Assembly (NCBI RefSeq): GCF_009184635.1
Contig: NZ_WELI01000006.1
Coordinates: forward strand, 434,001 to 498,000
Source of the DNA: Rudanella paleaurantiibacter
Lineage (GTDB): Bacteria; Bacteroidota; Bacteroidia; Cytophagales; Spirosomataceae
DNA: 64,000 bases
Reading direction: 5' to 3'
In this document: piece by piece, positions 16,989 to 25,193 of the stretch
Numbering within the stretch: position 1 is the first letter of the stretch
Layout of the letters: every line of letters starts with the position of its first letter
The notes under the pieces: generated by a model
The model's input: the letters and a program-made list of their open reading frames with translations, nothing else
The model's database searches: none
Told to the model about the DNA's origin: nothing
Made by a program: the position numbers and the translations under genes

Positions 16989-17022
16989 CGACATTTGTTT
17001 GGTTAAACAAAGAAATTTGTCG
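16989..17022. promoter_or_regulatory. Nested palindrome, likely Xre/RES operator
   Basis: The core TTTGTTT-GGTT-AAACAAA (16994-17011) is a perfect 7-bp inverted repeat with a 4-base spacer. A second, outer pair CGACA (16989-16993) and TGTCG (17018-17022) surrounds it off-centre. It lies 16 bases upstream of the antitoxin ATG in the xre-cysS gap, where an autorepressor of this family would bind. The role is inferred from position and symmetry. Confidence 0.65.
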
Positions 17023-17146
17023 TTTAGTTTCAGCCCATTTTCCCTGCACTCGTTTCCCGCAAGTTTCTGTAATTTCGCGTCCACAAAATGACCCGCAAGC
17101 GTTTGAAAAAGGCCAACTTGCCCGCTTGCGCAGTGCTGTAACGACC

Positions 17147-18637
17147 ATGACGCAACCGCTCAAATTATACAACACGCTTACCCGCCAGAAAGAGGTTTTT
17201 CAGCCCATCAACCCGCCTTATGTGGGCATGTATGTCTGCGGACCAACGGTCTACAATTATGTTCACCTGGGCAACGTCCGGACATTCCTGACGTTCGACA
17301 CGCTGTTCCGGTACCTGACGCATATTGGTTATAAAGTCCGGTATGTACGCAACCTGACCGATGTGGGGCACCTGGTTGGCGATGGCGACGATGGGGAAGA
17401 CAAAATCGGGCGGATGGCCAAGCTCGAAAAGCTGGAGCCTATGGAAATTGTGCAGCGTTACACGCTCGATTTTCATCAGGTAATGGCTACGTTCAACGCC
17501 TTACCGCCCAGTATTGAGCCCTCGGCCACGGGGCACATGGTGGAGCAAATCGAAGCCGTAAAAACGCTCATCGACAAGGGGTTGGCTTACGAGTCGAACG
17601 GGTCGGTGTATTTCGATATTCTGAGATATAATGAACAGGGGGGCGGCTACGGCAAGTTGTCGGGCCGCATTTTGGACGACCTGCTCAACGAAACCCGCGA
17701 ACTCGACGGGCAGGCCGAAAAGCGAAACCCACTCGATTTTGCGATCTGGAAAAATGCTTCGCCTGAGCACATTATGCGCTGGCCTTCGCCCTGGGGCGAC
17801 GGTTTCCCCGGTTGGCACCTGGAGTGTTCGTGCATGAGTACCAAGTATCTGGGGGCTCAGTTCGATATTCACGGGGGCGGCATGGACCTCAAGTTTCCGC
17901 ACCACGAGTGCGAAATTGCGCAGGGTAACGGCCTTACCGGTAAAGACCCCGTGCGCTACTGGATGCACGCCAATATGCTTACCGTAAACGGGCAGAAAAT
18001 GTCGAAATCGCTCGGTAACTCGTTTCTGCCGGGTGAGTTGTTTACGGGTAGCCACCCGCTGCTTGAGCAGGCTTACTCGCCCATGACCGTGCGGTTCTTC
18101 ATGTTGCAATCCCATTACCGCAGCACGCTCGATTTCTCAAACGAAGCGCTCAGGGCGGCTCAAAAAGGGTACCGTCGGCTTGCAAATGGGCTTCGTGTAA
18201 TCAAAACACTGGCGTACACGGCCGATGAGTCGGTGGCGCCCGATGCTAAAAAGCAGGCTGATATTCAGGGGGCGGTGCAGGGTTTCCACGATGCCCTCAA
18301 CGACGATCTGAATACCGCTGTGGGGATTGCTAACCTGTTTACGTTGCTCAAATACGTGAACATGCTGTACATGAATCAGCTCCAACCGGCTGCTTTGGGC
18401 GAAGAAACGTTTGCGTTGCTCAAGCATTCATTTGTCGACTTTACGGAGAACGTGCTGGGGCTGCTCGAGGAGAAAACCGAAGGCCACGGCGTTGTGGAGG
18501 GGATGTTGGCTCTCTACCGCGAGTACAAAGAGCAAAAGCTTTACGACAAAGTGGATCAGGTGCGGGCTTACTTTAAGCAGCAGGGTTTGGTGATCAAAGA
18601 CATGAAGCACCGAATTGATTGGGCGTACGAAGAATAA
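17147..18637 (+). CDS. cysS: Cysteinyl-tRNA synthetase
   Basis: This class I enzyme charges tRNA-Cys. At 496 residues it is of normal length. The zinc and cysteine site begins with Cys31 in YVCGPTVY, followed by the HIGH-type motif HLGN (40-43), and further ligands sit in HLECSCMS and [13 protein letters not shown] is at 284-288 ([10 protein letters not shown]). I start at ATG 17147, seven codons inside the longest frame, as it gives the usual [13 protein letters not shown] start. It is essential and unrelated to the divergent toxin-antitoxin pair. Confidence 0.97.
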   Translation: MTQPLKLYNTLTRQKEVFQPINPPYVGMYVCGPTVYNYVHLGNVRTFLTFDTLFRYLTHIGYKVRYVRNLTDVGHLVGDGDDGEDKIGRMAKLEKLEPMEIVQRYTLDFHQVMATFNALPPSIEPSATGHMVEQIEAVKTLIDKGLAYESNGSVYFDILRYNEQGGGYGKLSGRILDDLLNETRELDGQAEKRNPLDFAIWKNASPEHIMRWPSPWGDGFPGWHLECSCMSTKYLGAQFDIHGGGMDLKFPHHECEIAQGNGLTGKDPVRYWMHANMLTVNGQKMSKSLGNSFLPGELFTGSHPLLEQAYSPMTVRFFMLQSHYRSTLDFSNEALRAAQKGYRRLANGLRVIKTLAYTADESVAPDAKKQADIQGAVQGFHDALNDDLNTAVGIANLFTLLKYVNMLYMNQLQPAALGEETFALLKHSFVDFTENVLGLLEEKTEGHGVVEGMLALYREYKEQKLYDKVDQVRAYFKQQGLVIKDMKHRIDWAYEE

Positions 18638-18700
18638 TTGGCCTCATTTTCGTTTAGTCTACAAACGCTAAAAGCCCGGTCGGTAGCGGTCGGTCTATGC

Positions 18701-19711
18701 ATGAAAAACATACTCATTTTTGCGTGGGCACTGGTGATCGGCACCGCAGCCTGTAAAACCGATAAAAAAACCGAGTCGGGCACAACCGAAACGACGCAAA
18801 CGATGGCTGCAGCCCCGGCGTTCAATGCCGACTCGGCCTATGCCTACATTGCGCAGCAAGTAGCCTTTGGGCCGCGCGTACCCAACACGCCCGCCCATGT
18901 CCGCACGGGCGATTATCTGGTGGCCAAGCTAAAGCAGTTTGGCTTCGCTGTGACGGAGCAAACCTTTCAGGCCAAAACCTGGGATGGCAAAACCCTCAAT
19001 GCCCGTAATATTATTGGCAGCCTAAACCCGCAGGCAACCAAGCGGATTCTGCTCGCTTCGCACTGGGACTCGCGCCCCCGTTCGGATCAGGATAGTGTGG
19101 CTACGGACCGGACCGACGCCGTGCCGGCCGCCAACGATGGGGCGTCGGGCGTGGGGGTCTTGCTCGAATTGGCTCGCACCATTCAGCAGGCGCAGGCCAA
19201 GCCCAACGTCGGAATCGATATTATCTTTTTCGATGCTGAAGACTGGGGAGACGGTGAAAAAGCCGTGGGTGATAAAGAGCCAGGTACCGACTTTGATTTT
19301 ATCGGTTTCTGCCTCGGCTCGCGATACTGGTCGAAAAACCTGCATGTGCCGGGCTACAAAGCCTATTACGGTATTCTGCTCGACATGGTCGGGGCCAAAG
19401 GGGCTACATTTGCCAAAGAAGGGCTTTCGATGCAGTTTGCTCCGAGTATTGTGAATCAGGTTTGGCAAACGGCGAGTCAGTTAGGTTACAGTCAGTATTT
19501 TGTGGATACGCCGGGTGGCCAAATCACTGACGACCACGTAGCCCCCAACGTGATTGCTAAAATTCCGATGATCGACATCATCCACACGAACCCCCAAACG
19601 GGCGGTTTCTTTAAAGACTGGCATACCAACGACGATACAATGGCTAACATAGACCGGAATACGCTGAAGGCTGTGGGCCAAACCCTCGTACAAACGCTTT
19701 ACAATGAATAG
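18701..19711 (+). CDS. M28-family lipoprotein, glutaminyl cyclase-like
   Basis: A 336-residue protein. ATG 18701 opens a lipoprotein signal with lipobox GTAA-Cys18. The catalytic domain shows the M28 zinc sites: ASHWDSRP, ANDGASGVGVLLELAR with a ligand Asp, FFDAEDWG with the catalytic Glu and ligand, and IIHTN for the C-terminal His. The HWDSRP and DWG forms fit the glutaminyl-peptide cyclotransferase branch of M28 more than aminopeptidases; that branch turns N-terminal Gln into pyroglutamate on exported proteins, a known Bacteroidota trait. Its stop overlaps the start of the next lipoprotein by 8 bases. Confidence 0.87.
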   Translation: MKNILIFAWALVIGTAACKTDKKTESGTTETTQTMAAAPAFNADSAYAYIAQQVAFGPRVPNTPAHVRTGDYLVAKLKQFGFAVTEQTFQAKTWDGKTLNARNIIGSLNPQATKRILLASHWDSRPRSDQDSVATDRTDAVPAANDGASGVGVLLELARTIQQAQAKPNVGIDIIFFDAEDWGDGEKAVGDKEPGTDFDFIGFCLGSRYWSKNLHVPGYKAYYGILLDMVGAKGATFAKEGLSMQFAPSIVNQVWQTASQLGYSQYFVDTPGGQITDDHVAPNVIAKIPMIDIIHTNPQTGGFFKDWHTNDDTMANIDRNTLKAVGQTLVQTLYNE

Positions 19712-20117
19712 AGGAGACGCGAAAACGCAGAACGGTAAAAGAGCATTGGTCTTTTTGGTACTGCTGCTTAGCCTGGCTGGCTGTTACGCAAAGCCCGATA
19801 CCTTCGGTAAGCTCGACGTAGCCAAGTGGCGCTCTGACCGGGGTGGGTGCAATGGTGTGCGGGCTACGCTGCTTACTGATTTTAACGCCAGCCGACAGGA
19901 ATTCAAGGGCGTACATGTCAACGATTTGGGCGGCATTTTGGGGCGGCCCGATGTGAACATGATTGCCGACCGCAACCAGAAGTACTACGTTTACTTTTTA
20001 GAAAAAGGTATCCACTGCGACGACGCCAAGCAGCCATCCAAAGCTCGTTCGGTAGCGTTTCGGGTCAGTGCTATCGGACTTGTTACGGAGATTACCTTCC
20101 AGAACGGAACACCGTAA
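19704..20117 (+). CDS. Small lipoprotein, BamE/SmpA-like
   Basis: A 137-residue protein with lipoprotein signal ALVFLVLLLSLAGC (Cys27). The mature part has WRSDRGGCNGVRATLLTDF, then GVHVNDLGGILGRPDVN and YYVYFLEKG, a pattern like the short alpha-beta fold of BamE/SmpA-type lipoproteins (helix, 'LGxP' turn, then a strand with aromatic residues). The similarity is by eye and weak. Its ATG lies inside the last codons of the M28 gene, so expression is coupled. Cys49 and Cys108 could form a disulphide. The gene ends at a 30-bp inverted repeat. Confidence 0.65.
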   Translation: MNRGDAKTQNGKRALVFLVLLLSLAGCYAKPDTFGKLDVAKWRSDRGGCNGVRATLLTDFNASRQEFKGVHVNDLGGILGRPDVNMIADRNQKYYVYFLEKGIHCDDAKQPSKARSVAFRVSAIGLVTEITFQNGTP

Positions 20118-20120
20118 CTT

Positions 20121-20198
20121 AGTGATGAGAGATAAGTGATGAACGATGAGCAGACTGATGCATAAACACTCATCGTTCATCACTTATCTCTCATCACT
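20121..20198. terminator. Perfect 30-bp inverted repeat between convergent genes
   Basis: The left arm (20121-20150) begins AGTGATGAGAGATAAGTGAT, and the right arm (20169-20198) is its exact complement ending ATCTCTCATCACT; the loop is 18 bases. It sits between the small lipoprotein stop and the nadD stop, touching the latter. It is far longer than a normal intrinsic terminator and has no T-run. Termination of both genes is the simplest role. Confidence 0.8.
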
Positions 20199-20769
20199 AC
20201 AAATAGTGCTTTTTGCGCTCAATCATCTCTTCAACCACGTCGGGCACCATGTACCGGATAGACCGGTTGGCGCGTACACTCTCGCGAATAAACGTAGCCG
20301 AAATATCGAGTAAGGGGGCTTCAACCAGCCGAACGCTTGGGTGTTCCCGGAAGGGGCTTGCCACTGCCCGCGGGCGTGGGTACACGTACAGGGTAAATTC
20401 GTTCAGAATGGTCTCGTACGATTTCCAGTTCGCAAACTGCTCCAGATTATCCTCGCCCATAATGAGCGTAAAGCTGTGCTGTGGGTATTTTTCCTGAAGT
20501 TTCCGTAATGTGTCAATTGTATAGCTTGGCCGGGGCATGCTAAACTCCACATCAGTCGCCTTCAGTCGGCTATTGTCGGCAATGGCCCGCTCCACCATAT
20601 CGAGCCGGTCGAACTCATGAAGGAGGCTCTTTGTCTTTTTGAATGGATTTTGCGGAGAAACCACAAACCAGACCTGTTCGAGGTCGGTAGCGGTAGCCAT
20701 TGTATTGGCAATAATCAGATGCCCCACATGAATGGGGTTGAACGAGCCGAAAAAAAGACCGATTTTCAT
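20197..20769 (-). CDS. nadD: Nicotinate-nucleotide adenylyltransferase
   Basis: NadD joins nicotinate mononucleotide and ATP to form deamido-NAD. The 190-residue protein has the N-terminal nucleotidyltransferase motif GSFNPIHVGH (residues 8-17), LVVSPQNPFKK-like VVSPQNPFKK, MGEDNLEQFANWKSYE, and ISATFIRESVRANRSIRYMVP, which carries the ISxTxIR motif near the end. It follows gmk on the same strand, 82 bases apart. It is cytoplasmic. Confidence 0.95.
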   Translation of the reverse strand: MKIGLFFGSFNPIHVGHLIIANTMATATDLEQVWFVVSPQNPFKKTKSLLHEFDRLDMVERAIADNSRLKATDVEFSMPRPSYTIDTLRKLQEKYPQHSFTLIMGEDNLEQFANWKSYETILNEFTLYVYPRPRAVASPFREHPSVRLVEAPLLDISATFIRESVRANRSIRYMVPDVVEEMIERKKHYL

Positions 20770-20851
20770 CTTAGGTGGGTAGGAGAGAGAGGAGTGCGGA
20801 GTAACGGCCTGGCCATGTATCGGCTCTCCACTCCCCCGCTCCTATTTACTT

Positions 20852-21451
20852 TTAAAGGATCGCTCCCTTTGGCGGAACCTTGTTTTCTTTCGTAAACTCG
20901 TCGACAAGCTGTTGGGCTTTCTGGTACGAGGTTTCGAGGTCGTCGTTGATCAAAACCACGTCGAACCGATCCTGAAAGCTCATTTCGAAATGTACCTTAA
21001 ACAGGCGTTTCGAGAGGCTATCTTCGGTTTCGGTGCCGCGCCCAATCAGGCGTTGACGGAGGGTTTCTTCGTCAGGAACCCGCACGAAAATGGCCAGGGC
21101 CTTGTCGCCGTAGTATTCTTTCAGTTTAAGGCCGCCCTGCACGTCAACGTCGAACAAAACGTGTTTCCCGCTGGCCCACAGCCGTTCGATTTCCGATTTG
21201 AGCGTGCCGTAGAAAGCCCCCACGTACACCTCTTCCCACTCGACAAATTCGCCAAGGTCAATCTTGTGCTTAAATTCTTCGGGGGTCAGAAAATAATAGT
21301 CTTTCCCGTTCTCCTCAGCGCGGCCCCGGCGGTCGCGGGTGCAGGCCGAAATAGAAAAGCCGAGATTGTTGTTCTCGGCTAATAAATGTCTGACAATGGT
21401 CGTCTTGCCCGATCCGGAAGGGGCAGAGAAAATGATAAGCTTACCGTCCAA
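20852..21451 (-). CDS. gmk: Guanylate kinase
   Basis: It phosphorylates GMP to GDP. The 199-residue protein has the P-loop [17 protein letters not shown] at residues 8-24 and the GMP-binding segment [20 protein letters not shown] (the usual form is S.TTR..R.GE..G.DY; here Ala-Glu-Glu replaces part of it), then [17 protein letters not shown] and [13 protein letters not shown]. It is followed by nadD and preceded by a hairpin with an AT-rich tail that separates it from the sigma-factor genes. Confidence 0.95.
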   Translation of the reverse strand: MDGKLIIFSAPSGSGKTTIVRHLLAENNNLGFSISACTRDRRGRAEENGKDYYFLTPEEFKHKIDLGEFVEWEEVYVGAFYGTLKSEIERLWASGKHVLFDVDVQGGLKLKEYYGDKALAIFVRVPDEETLRQRLIGRGTETEDSLSKRLFKVHFEMSFQDRFDVVLINDDLETSYQKAQQLVDEFTKENKVPPKGAIL

Positions 21452-21472
21452 TGTATCTTAAAAATAAAAACA

Positions 21473-21504
21473 GAGAAAACCGGGCTTTCAGGGCCGACTT
21501 TCTC
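21473..21504 (-). terminator. Hairpin ending the sigma/anti-sigma transcript
   Basis: Outer arms GAGAAA (21473-21478) and TTTCTC (21499-21504) and a weaker inner CGGGC/GGCCG pairing form an imperfect stem. On the minus strand it is followed by TCTGTTTTTATTTTT. It sits between the anti-sigma-like stop and the gmk start, in the right place for a terminator of the former. Confidence 0.5.
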
Positions 21505-21518
21505 CGCTTCTCAGGTTA

Positions 21519-21797
21519 CTAACTAAACTGTGAAATCCGCGCTTTAATGCTGGCTATCAACTGCTCTGGGCAGCACTTCTTCTCCATTTTGCCATTTAGC
21601 AATTGCTTGATTTCTTTCTCCAGATTATACATCTGGATGCAGGGCTGACAGGTGTGGAGGTTATTTCTCAGCCGCTCGATTTGCTGCTCAGTAGCTTGCC
21701 CGTCGAGAATGACTTGAATCATTTTGAGGCAATCTACCTGATGGTCACAGTGCTCTTTCATACTGCCCGGAGATGACGATGGCAACGACGTTTGCAT
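21519..21797 (-). CDS. Cysteine-rich anti-sigma-factor-like protein
   Basis: A 92-residue protein, or 80 if it starts at Met13. It carries HCDHQVDC near the N-terminus (Cys17, Cys23), NNLHTCQPC in the middle (His48, Cys50, Cys53) and KKCCPEQ near the C-terminus. This resembles zinc-binding anti-sigma (ZAS/RsrA-type) proteins, but the canonical spacing H-x3-C-x2-C is not met: position 46 is Asn and the His is two residues before the Cys. It follows the sigma-factor gene on the same strand by 80 bases, the usual place for its partner. A redox or zinc-sensing role is inferred. Confidence 0.65.
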   Translation of the reverse strand: MQTSLPSSSPGSMKEHCDHQVDCLKMIQVILDGQATEQQIERLRNNLHTCQPCIQMYNLEKEIKQLLNGKMEKKCCPEQLIASIKARISQFS

Positions 21798-21877
21798 TGG
21801 AAAAATTCAATTTATTCCAAAAATATTAGTACGTTAAGTTGATAGGAGAACCGTTATTCGGTTCAGAAAAGTTCGGG

Positions 21878-22588
21878 CTACTCTTCATTTTGTTCCCGAT
21901 ACCCCATCGAAGCGGCATAATCCCGCAGCTTCTCTTTCAGCAGATTGCGAGCGCGGTGCAAACGCGACCGAACCGTGCCGATTGGAATATCCAGAATCTT
22001 AGCCATCTCCTCGTACGTAAAGCCTTCGATGTCGCAAAGGATGATTACCGTCCGAAAATCAACCGGCAGCGAATTAAGCGCCGTGGCCACCTCATCACCA
22101 ATTAAGTCAGAAACCGATTCGGCCCGGAGGTCAATCGTGTGTTCGGTCTCGGCATCTTCAGAGTTGTAGGTCGTTTCAACGTCCTGATAATCTACTTTTG
22201 CCGGTTCCTTGCTTTTCTTCCGATAATCGTTGATGAAGCTGTTCTTCAGAATGCGGAACAACCATGCCTTAGCGTTGGTTCCTTGCTCAAACGACGAAAT
22301 AAATCGAAATGCCTTCAAATAGGTATCCTGCACGAGGTCGTTGGCGTCGTCCTCGTCCATCGTTAACCGAAAGGCAAAATTGTACATGGAGTCGATGTGG
22401 GGCATAAACTCCTTGTTGAATACCGCGTATTTCTGCTCGTCGGTGTACCGACGTACCGGCGCTTCCGTCGGCGTGCCATCGGCAGAAACTCCTTCTGGCA
22501 GCGTTTGGTCTGGTCCTGTAGGGCCGTTGGGACGGTCCTGTTCGTCGCGAGTCGGCGTATCTGACATAACTTCGTGTATGGTCGCCAT
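21878..22588 (-). CDS. ECF-type sigma-70 family sigma factor
   Basis: A 236-residue sigma factor. The first 50 residues are a Pro/Thr/Asp-rich extension not typical of ECF factors. Region 2 covers about 60-125 (FNKEFMPHIDSMYNFAFRL, then DANDLVQDTYLKAFRFISSF and AWLFRILKNSFINDYRKK). Region 4 covers about 170-225 (LNSLPVDFRTVIILCDIEGF, YEEMAKILDIPIGTVRSRLH). An acidic insert joins them. A Cys-rich anti-sigma-like gene follows. It probably drives a stress regulon; the window does not show its target promoter. An alternative start is Met8. Confidence 0.92.
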   Translation of the reverse strand: MATIHEVMSDTPTRDEQDRPNGPTGPDQTLPEGVSADGTPTEAPVRRYTDEQKYAVFNKEFMPHIDSMYNFAFRLTMDEDDANDLVQDTYLKAFRFISSFEQGTNAKAWLFRILKNSFINDYRKKSKEPAKVDYQDVETTYNSEDAETEHTIDLRAESVSDLIGDEVATALNSLPVDFRTVIILCDIEGFTYEEMAKILDIPIGTVRSRLHRARNLLKEKLRDYAASMGYREQNEE

Positions 22589-22932
22589 AAAATTAAGGAG
22601 TTTTTGTCGTTTACTGTCAGCGCCTTTCTGATAAACTACTATTCAATCGCTATAGTGATTGTGTAGCTTCCGAGTAGTTGCCTGATTGTAAGTAAGATAA
22701 AATTCTGCAAGCGTGCGCGGGACTTTACAAATGGTGTAGCAACAAGTTTTCTAAGAGGTACTGCAAAAATTAATCCTTTGTTCAAAATTTACACCATAAA
22801 GCAAGGCTACTGCCATTTCGGCAGACATTTGGGCGAAAACGCCCTTGCTTTGCGGGAAGCATCTTATCTTGTCGACTGGAACAATTAACGGACCAATGCC
22901 GACCCGGTAAGTGGGTATAATGGGTAAACGTA
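22589..22932. promoter_or_regulatory. Divergent intergenic region with a structured element
   Basis: No gene is visible in these 344 bases between the sigma-factor and DUF2520 genes. At 22798-22851 there is a compact fold: AAAGCAA/TTGCTTT as a base stem (22798-22804 with 22845-22851), enclosing CTGCC-ATTTC-GGCAG (22810-22824) and GGGCG-AAAA-CGCCC (22831-22844). As RNA this is a three-way junction; as DNA the first inner arm is a near match to the palindrome in front of lon. A weak -7-like TATCTTG lies at 22865-22871. Roles are inferred. Confidence 0.5.
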
Positions 22933-23736
22933 ATGGAAATAACCTTTATTGGGGCTGGCAATGTGGCCTGGCATCTGGCGCCTGCTCTTGAAAACGCCGG
23001 TCACCATGTCAACGAGGTCGTAAGTCGTCAGCTGAGTCACGCCCGGCAGTTGGTGAGCAATACATTGTACGATGCCCGGCCGCGCTCCGATTTTAATCTG
23101 GCTCAGAGCGTATCGCAACTGTTTATTCTGACCGTTCCCGACGACGCTTTGCCTGACGTATGCGCCCGTTTGGTACTACCCGAAGGGGCCATTGTGGTGC
23201 ATACCTCGGGTACCCGGTCGCTGGGCGACCTGACCCAACTGATGCAGGTGTACAGCGATGTACCCGTGCATACGGGGGTGTTTTACCCGTTGCAAACGTT
23301 CAGCCGCCAGCAAAGTTTGCTCGATTTCGAGGAGATTCCGCTGTGTATTGAAGCGGCTGACCCTGAAACCGAAAGCCAACTGGTGGCCCTTGGGCAGGAA
23401 ATCAGCTCGATTGTGTACCTCGTCGACTCGGCCGAACGGCGGGTGCTTCATCTGGCGGCTGTGTTTGCCTGCAACTTCACCAACCATTTGTTTGCCATTG
23501 CCAAGGGGCTGACCGATGCGCACGACCTCGAGTTTGACCTGCTCAAGCCCCTCATCCGCGAGACGTTCCGGAAAGGCATGGCCGCCGCCGACCCGGCTAC
23601 CGTACAAACTGGCCCGGCCCGTCGTGGCGACCAAAAAACCATCGACACGCATCTGGACATGTTACGACACCAACCCCGCTTGCAGGCTATCTACGACTTA
23701 CTGACAGCGAGTATCCGGGCGGGGGAGAAGGGGTGA
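22933..23736 (+). CDS. DUF2520 Rossmann-fold protein
   Basis: A 267-residue protein with an N-terminal NAD(P)-binding fold: ITFIGAGNVAWHLAPALENA carries the GxGxxA-type loop, followed by LFILTVPDDALPDV and VVHTSGTRSLGDL. The C-terminal half is the all-helical DUF2520 domain (HLAAVFACNFTNHLFAIAKG). The layout resembles pyrroline-5-carboxylate reductase and F420-dependent oxidoreductases. The substrate is unknown. The gene stands alone, divergent from the sigma-factor operon. Confidence 0.88.
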   Translation: MEITFIGAGNVAWHLAPALENAGHHVNEVVSRQLSHARQLVSNTLYDARPRSDFNLAQSVSQLFILTVPDDALPDVCARLVLPEGAIVVHTSGTRSLGDLTQLMQVYSDVPVHTGVFYPLQTFSRQQSLLDFEEIPLCIEAADPETESQLVALGQEISSIVYLVDSAERRVLHLAAVFACNFTNHLFAIAKGLTDAHDLEFDLLKPLIRETFRKGMAAADPATVQTGPARRGDQKTIDTHLDMLRHQPRLQAIYDLLTASIRAGEKG

Positions 23737-23919
23737 GGGTACCCTTGCCAGTTGTGGTTTGGCGATCCCTTTGTCCTTTGTAAGGTATCTCGCACTTCAT
23801 AGGTTAGAACGATAACAGTGAGGGCCAAACAGGTTGAAAACTGTATCACAAGTATAAACCCGTCAGAACGTAACCTATTTACGTTGCTCGAAAAACAATA
23901 TTAGCCACTTTGCCTCCTC

Positions 23920-25137
23920 CTACATCCCTCCAACCCGCATTCCCCGGCCGAAACTGCCAAGGGGTTGCATTTTGGCGCATTGTTCGGTCATGTGCCAGGC
24001 ATCGAGCAGGGGCTTTATGAGGTCGCCGGCTCCGCAAGTGAGGGTGGATTTTGCGGGGAAAAGGGGTTTCCCCTGCCGATTTAAGGCCAGGTGCCAGCCG
24101 CCATGCTGAGTGTCGGGGAAGTGCTCAATGGTGTAGTTGTGCACGCGTCCAAGCCACTTGGGGGCGTCGGGGTGGCGGGTATAGAAATATGCTTTGGTCA
24201 GGGCTGCCAGGCAATCGAGGTGCACCGGAGCCCAGCGTTGTTTCCAGTCGGGGTAGGGTAGGGGTTGGGTCTTGATGTCGACCCAGAGGTCGAGCCCGCC
24301 AACAGCATCGTCCCAGGCCCATTCGCAGAGCCGGATAGTCCAGTTAGCCACCTGTAAAGCTACCTTTCGGTTACCGGTTTCGCTTGCCAGGTCGTGCAGG
24401 GTAGCGGCTGCCCGGAACGTGAGGCCGGGACTCAAGCGCCGACCTTCGGGCGTATTCAGAAATGCCCCCTCGGGCTGAATCCATTCGCGCAGAATATCCT
24501 GACGTTTGTCCAGAAACTCGTCCAGCAACTCATCGAGCAACGCTTTGACAGCGTCTTTCCAGTCTTCTTCGTTGAGCAGGGGTTTGGCCTCGAGTAAGGC
24601 TTGCATCACGGCTACGGGCTCGCTCAGGTGCAGGAGTTGCCGGTAGCCATCTATGGTGCGGCTAAGTGCAGCCCGGCGCTGCTCCCGGCGTTGCAGCAAA
24701 CTCGCCAGTGTTTGTTTGGCCAGCATGGCCCACTCGTCGTTGCCGGTAGCGCGGTGCATCTGGCAATACGCGCTTACCACGGCTGCATCGGTACAAACAT
24801 CGGTTGTAGGGGCTACCGGGCGGCCCCGCCGGTCGACGGTGGCGTAGCAGCGTAATGTCTCGTCGTGGCCAAACTGGTACAGAAACGAAGCACCCCGGTG
24901 AGCGTGTTCGAGCCAGGCATTGCTGCCCCCCAGGGCGTTGTACAGGCCCGCGTAGGCCCACGTATGCCGGGCCTGTTGTTCAACCGATTTGTCGGATTCG
25001 ATCGGCTGCCCGTCGTCGGTCAGGTTGTTGAAGTACCCCCCACACCGCTCGTCGGTACTGTGCCGGAGCCAGAAGGGTACGAGACTCCCCAACAAGCTAT
25101 CCTGGTACACGGCAGACAGGTTGCGGAAGTCAAGCAT
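23920..25137 (-). CDS. AGE-family sugar epimerase
   Basis: A 405-residue (alpha/alpha)6-barrel protein of the N-acylglucosamine 2-epimerase family. Family features are visible: FWLRHSTDERCGGYFNNLTDDG at the start (shown here in part), QQARHTWAYAGLYN with the conserved Arg-His-x-Trp, DVCTDAAVVSAYCQMH, and HPDAPKWLGRVHNYTIEHF with the C-terminal His. Members epimerise N-acyl sugars, cellobiose or mannose at C2; the substrate cannot be told from this. It is 56 bases downstream of lon, with a hairpin between, so it may be independent. Confidence 0.87.
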   Translation of the reverse strand: MLDFRNLSAVYQDSLLGSLVPFWLRHSTDERCGGYFNNLTDDGQPIESDKSVEQQARHTWAYAGLYNALGGSNAWLEHAHRGASFLYQFGHDETLRCYATVDRRGRPVAPTTDVCTDAAVVSAYCQMHRATGNDEWAMLAKQTLASLLQRREQRRAALSRTIDGYRQLLHLSEPVAVMQALLEAKPLLNEEDWKDAVKALLDELLDEFLDKRQDILREWIQPEGAFLNTPEGRRLSPGLTFRAAATLHDLASETGNRKVALQVANWTIRLCEWAWDDAVGGLDLWVDIKTQPLPYPDWKQRWAPVHLDCLAALTKAYFYTRHPDAPKWLGRVHNYTIEHFPDTQHGGWHLALNRQGKPLFPAKSTLTCGAGDLIKPLLDAWHMTEQCAKMQPLGSFGRGMRVGGM

Positions 25138-25154
25138 GGGGTGGAATCAGATTC

Positions 25155-25185
25155 ATGGTTTCGGGAGACTTACCCCCGAAACCAT
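25155..25185 (-). terminator. Hairpin after lon
   Basis: ATGGTTTCGGG (25155-25165) and CCCGAAACCAT (25175-25185) are perfect 11-bp arms with a 9-base loop. They lie between the lon stop and the epimerase start on the minus strand. There is no T-run, so termination is inferred. Confidence 0.6.
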
Positions 25186-25193
25186 AAACCCAT

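Noticed and set aside
22589-22932. Possible tRNA, because of the cloverleaf-like fold
   Set aside because: There is no anticodon arm of the right size, no T-psi-C consensus and no CCA-side acceptor pairing of 7 bp with the usual spacing.
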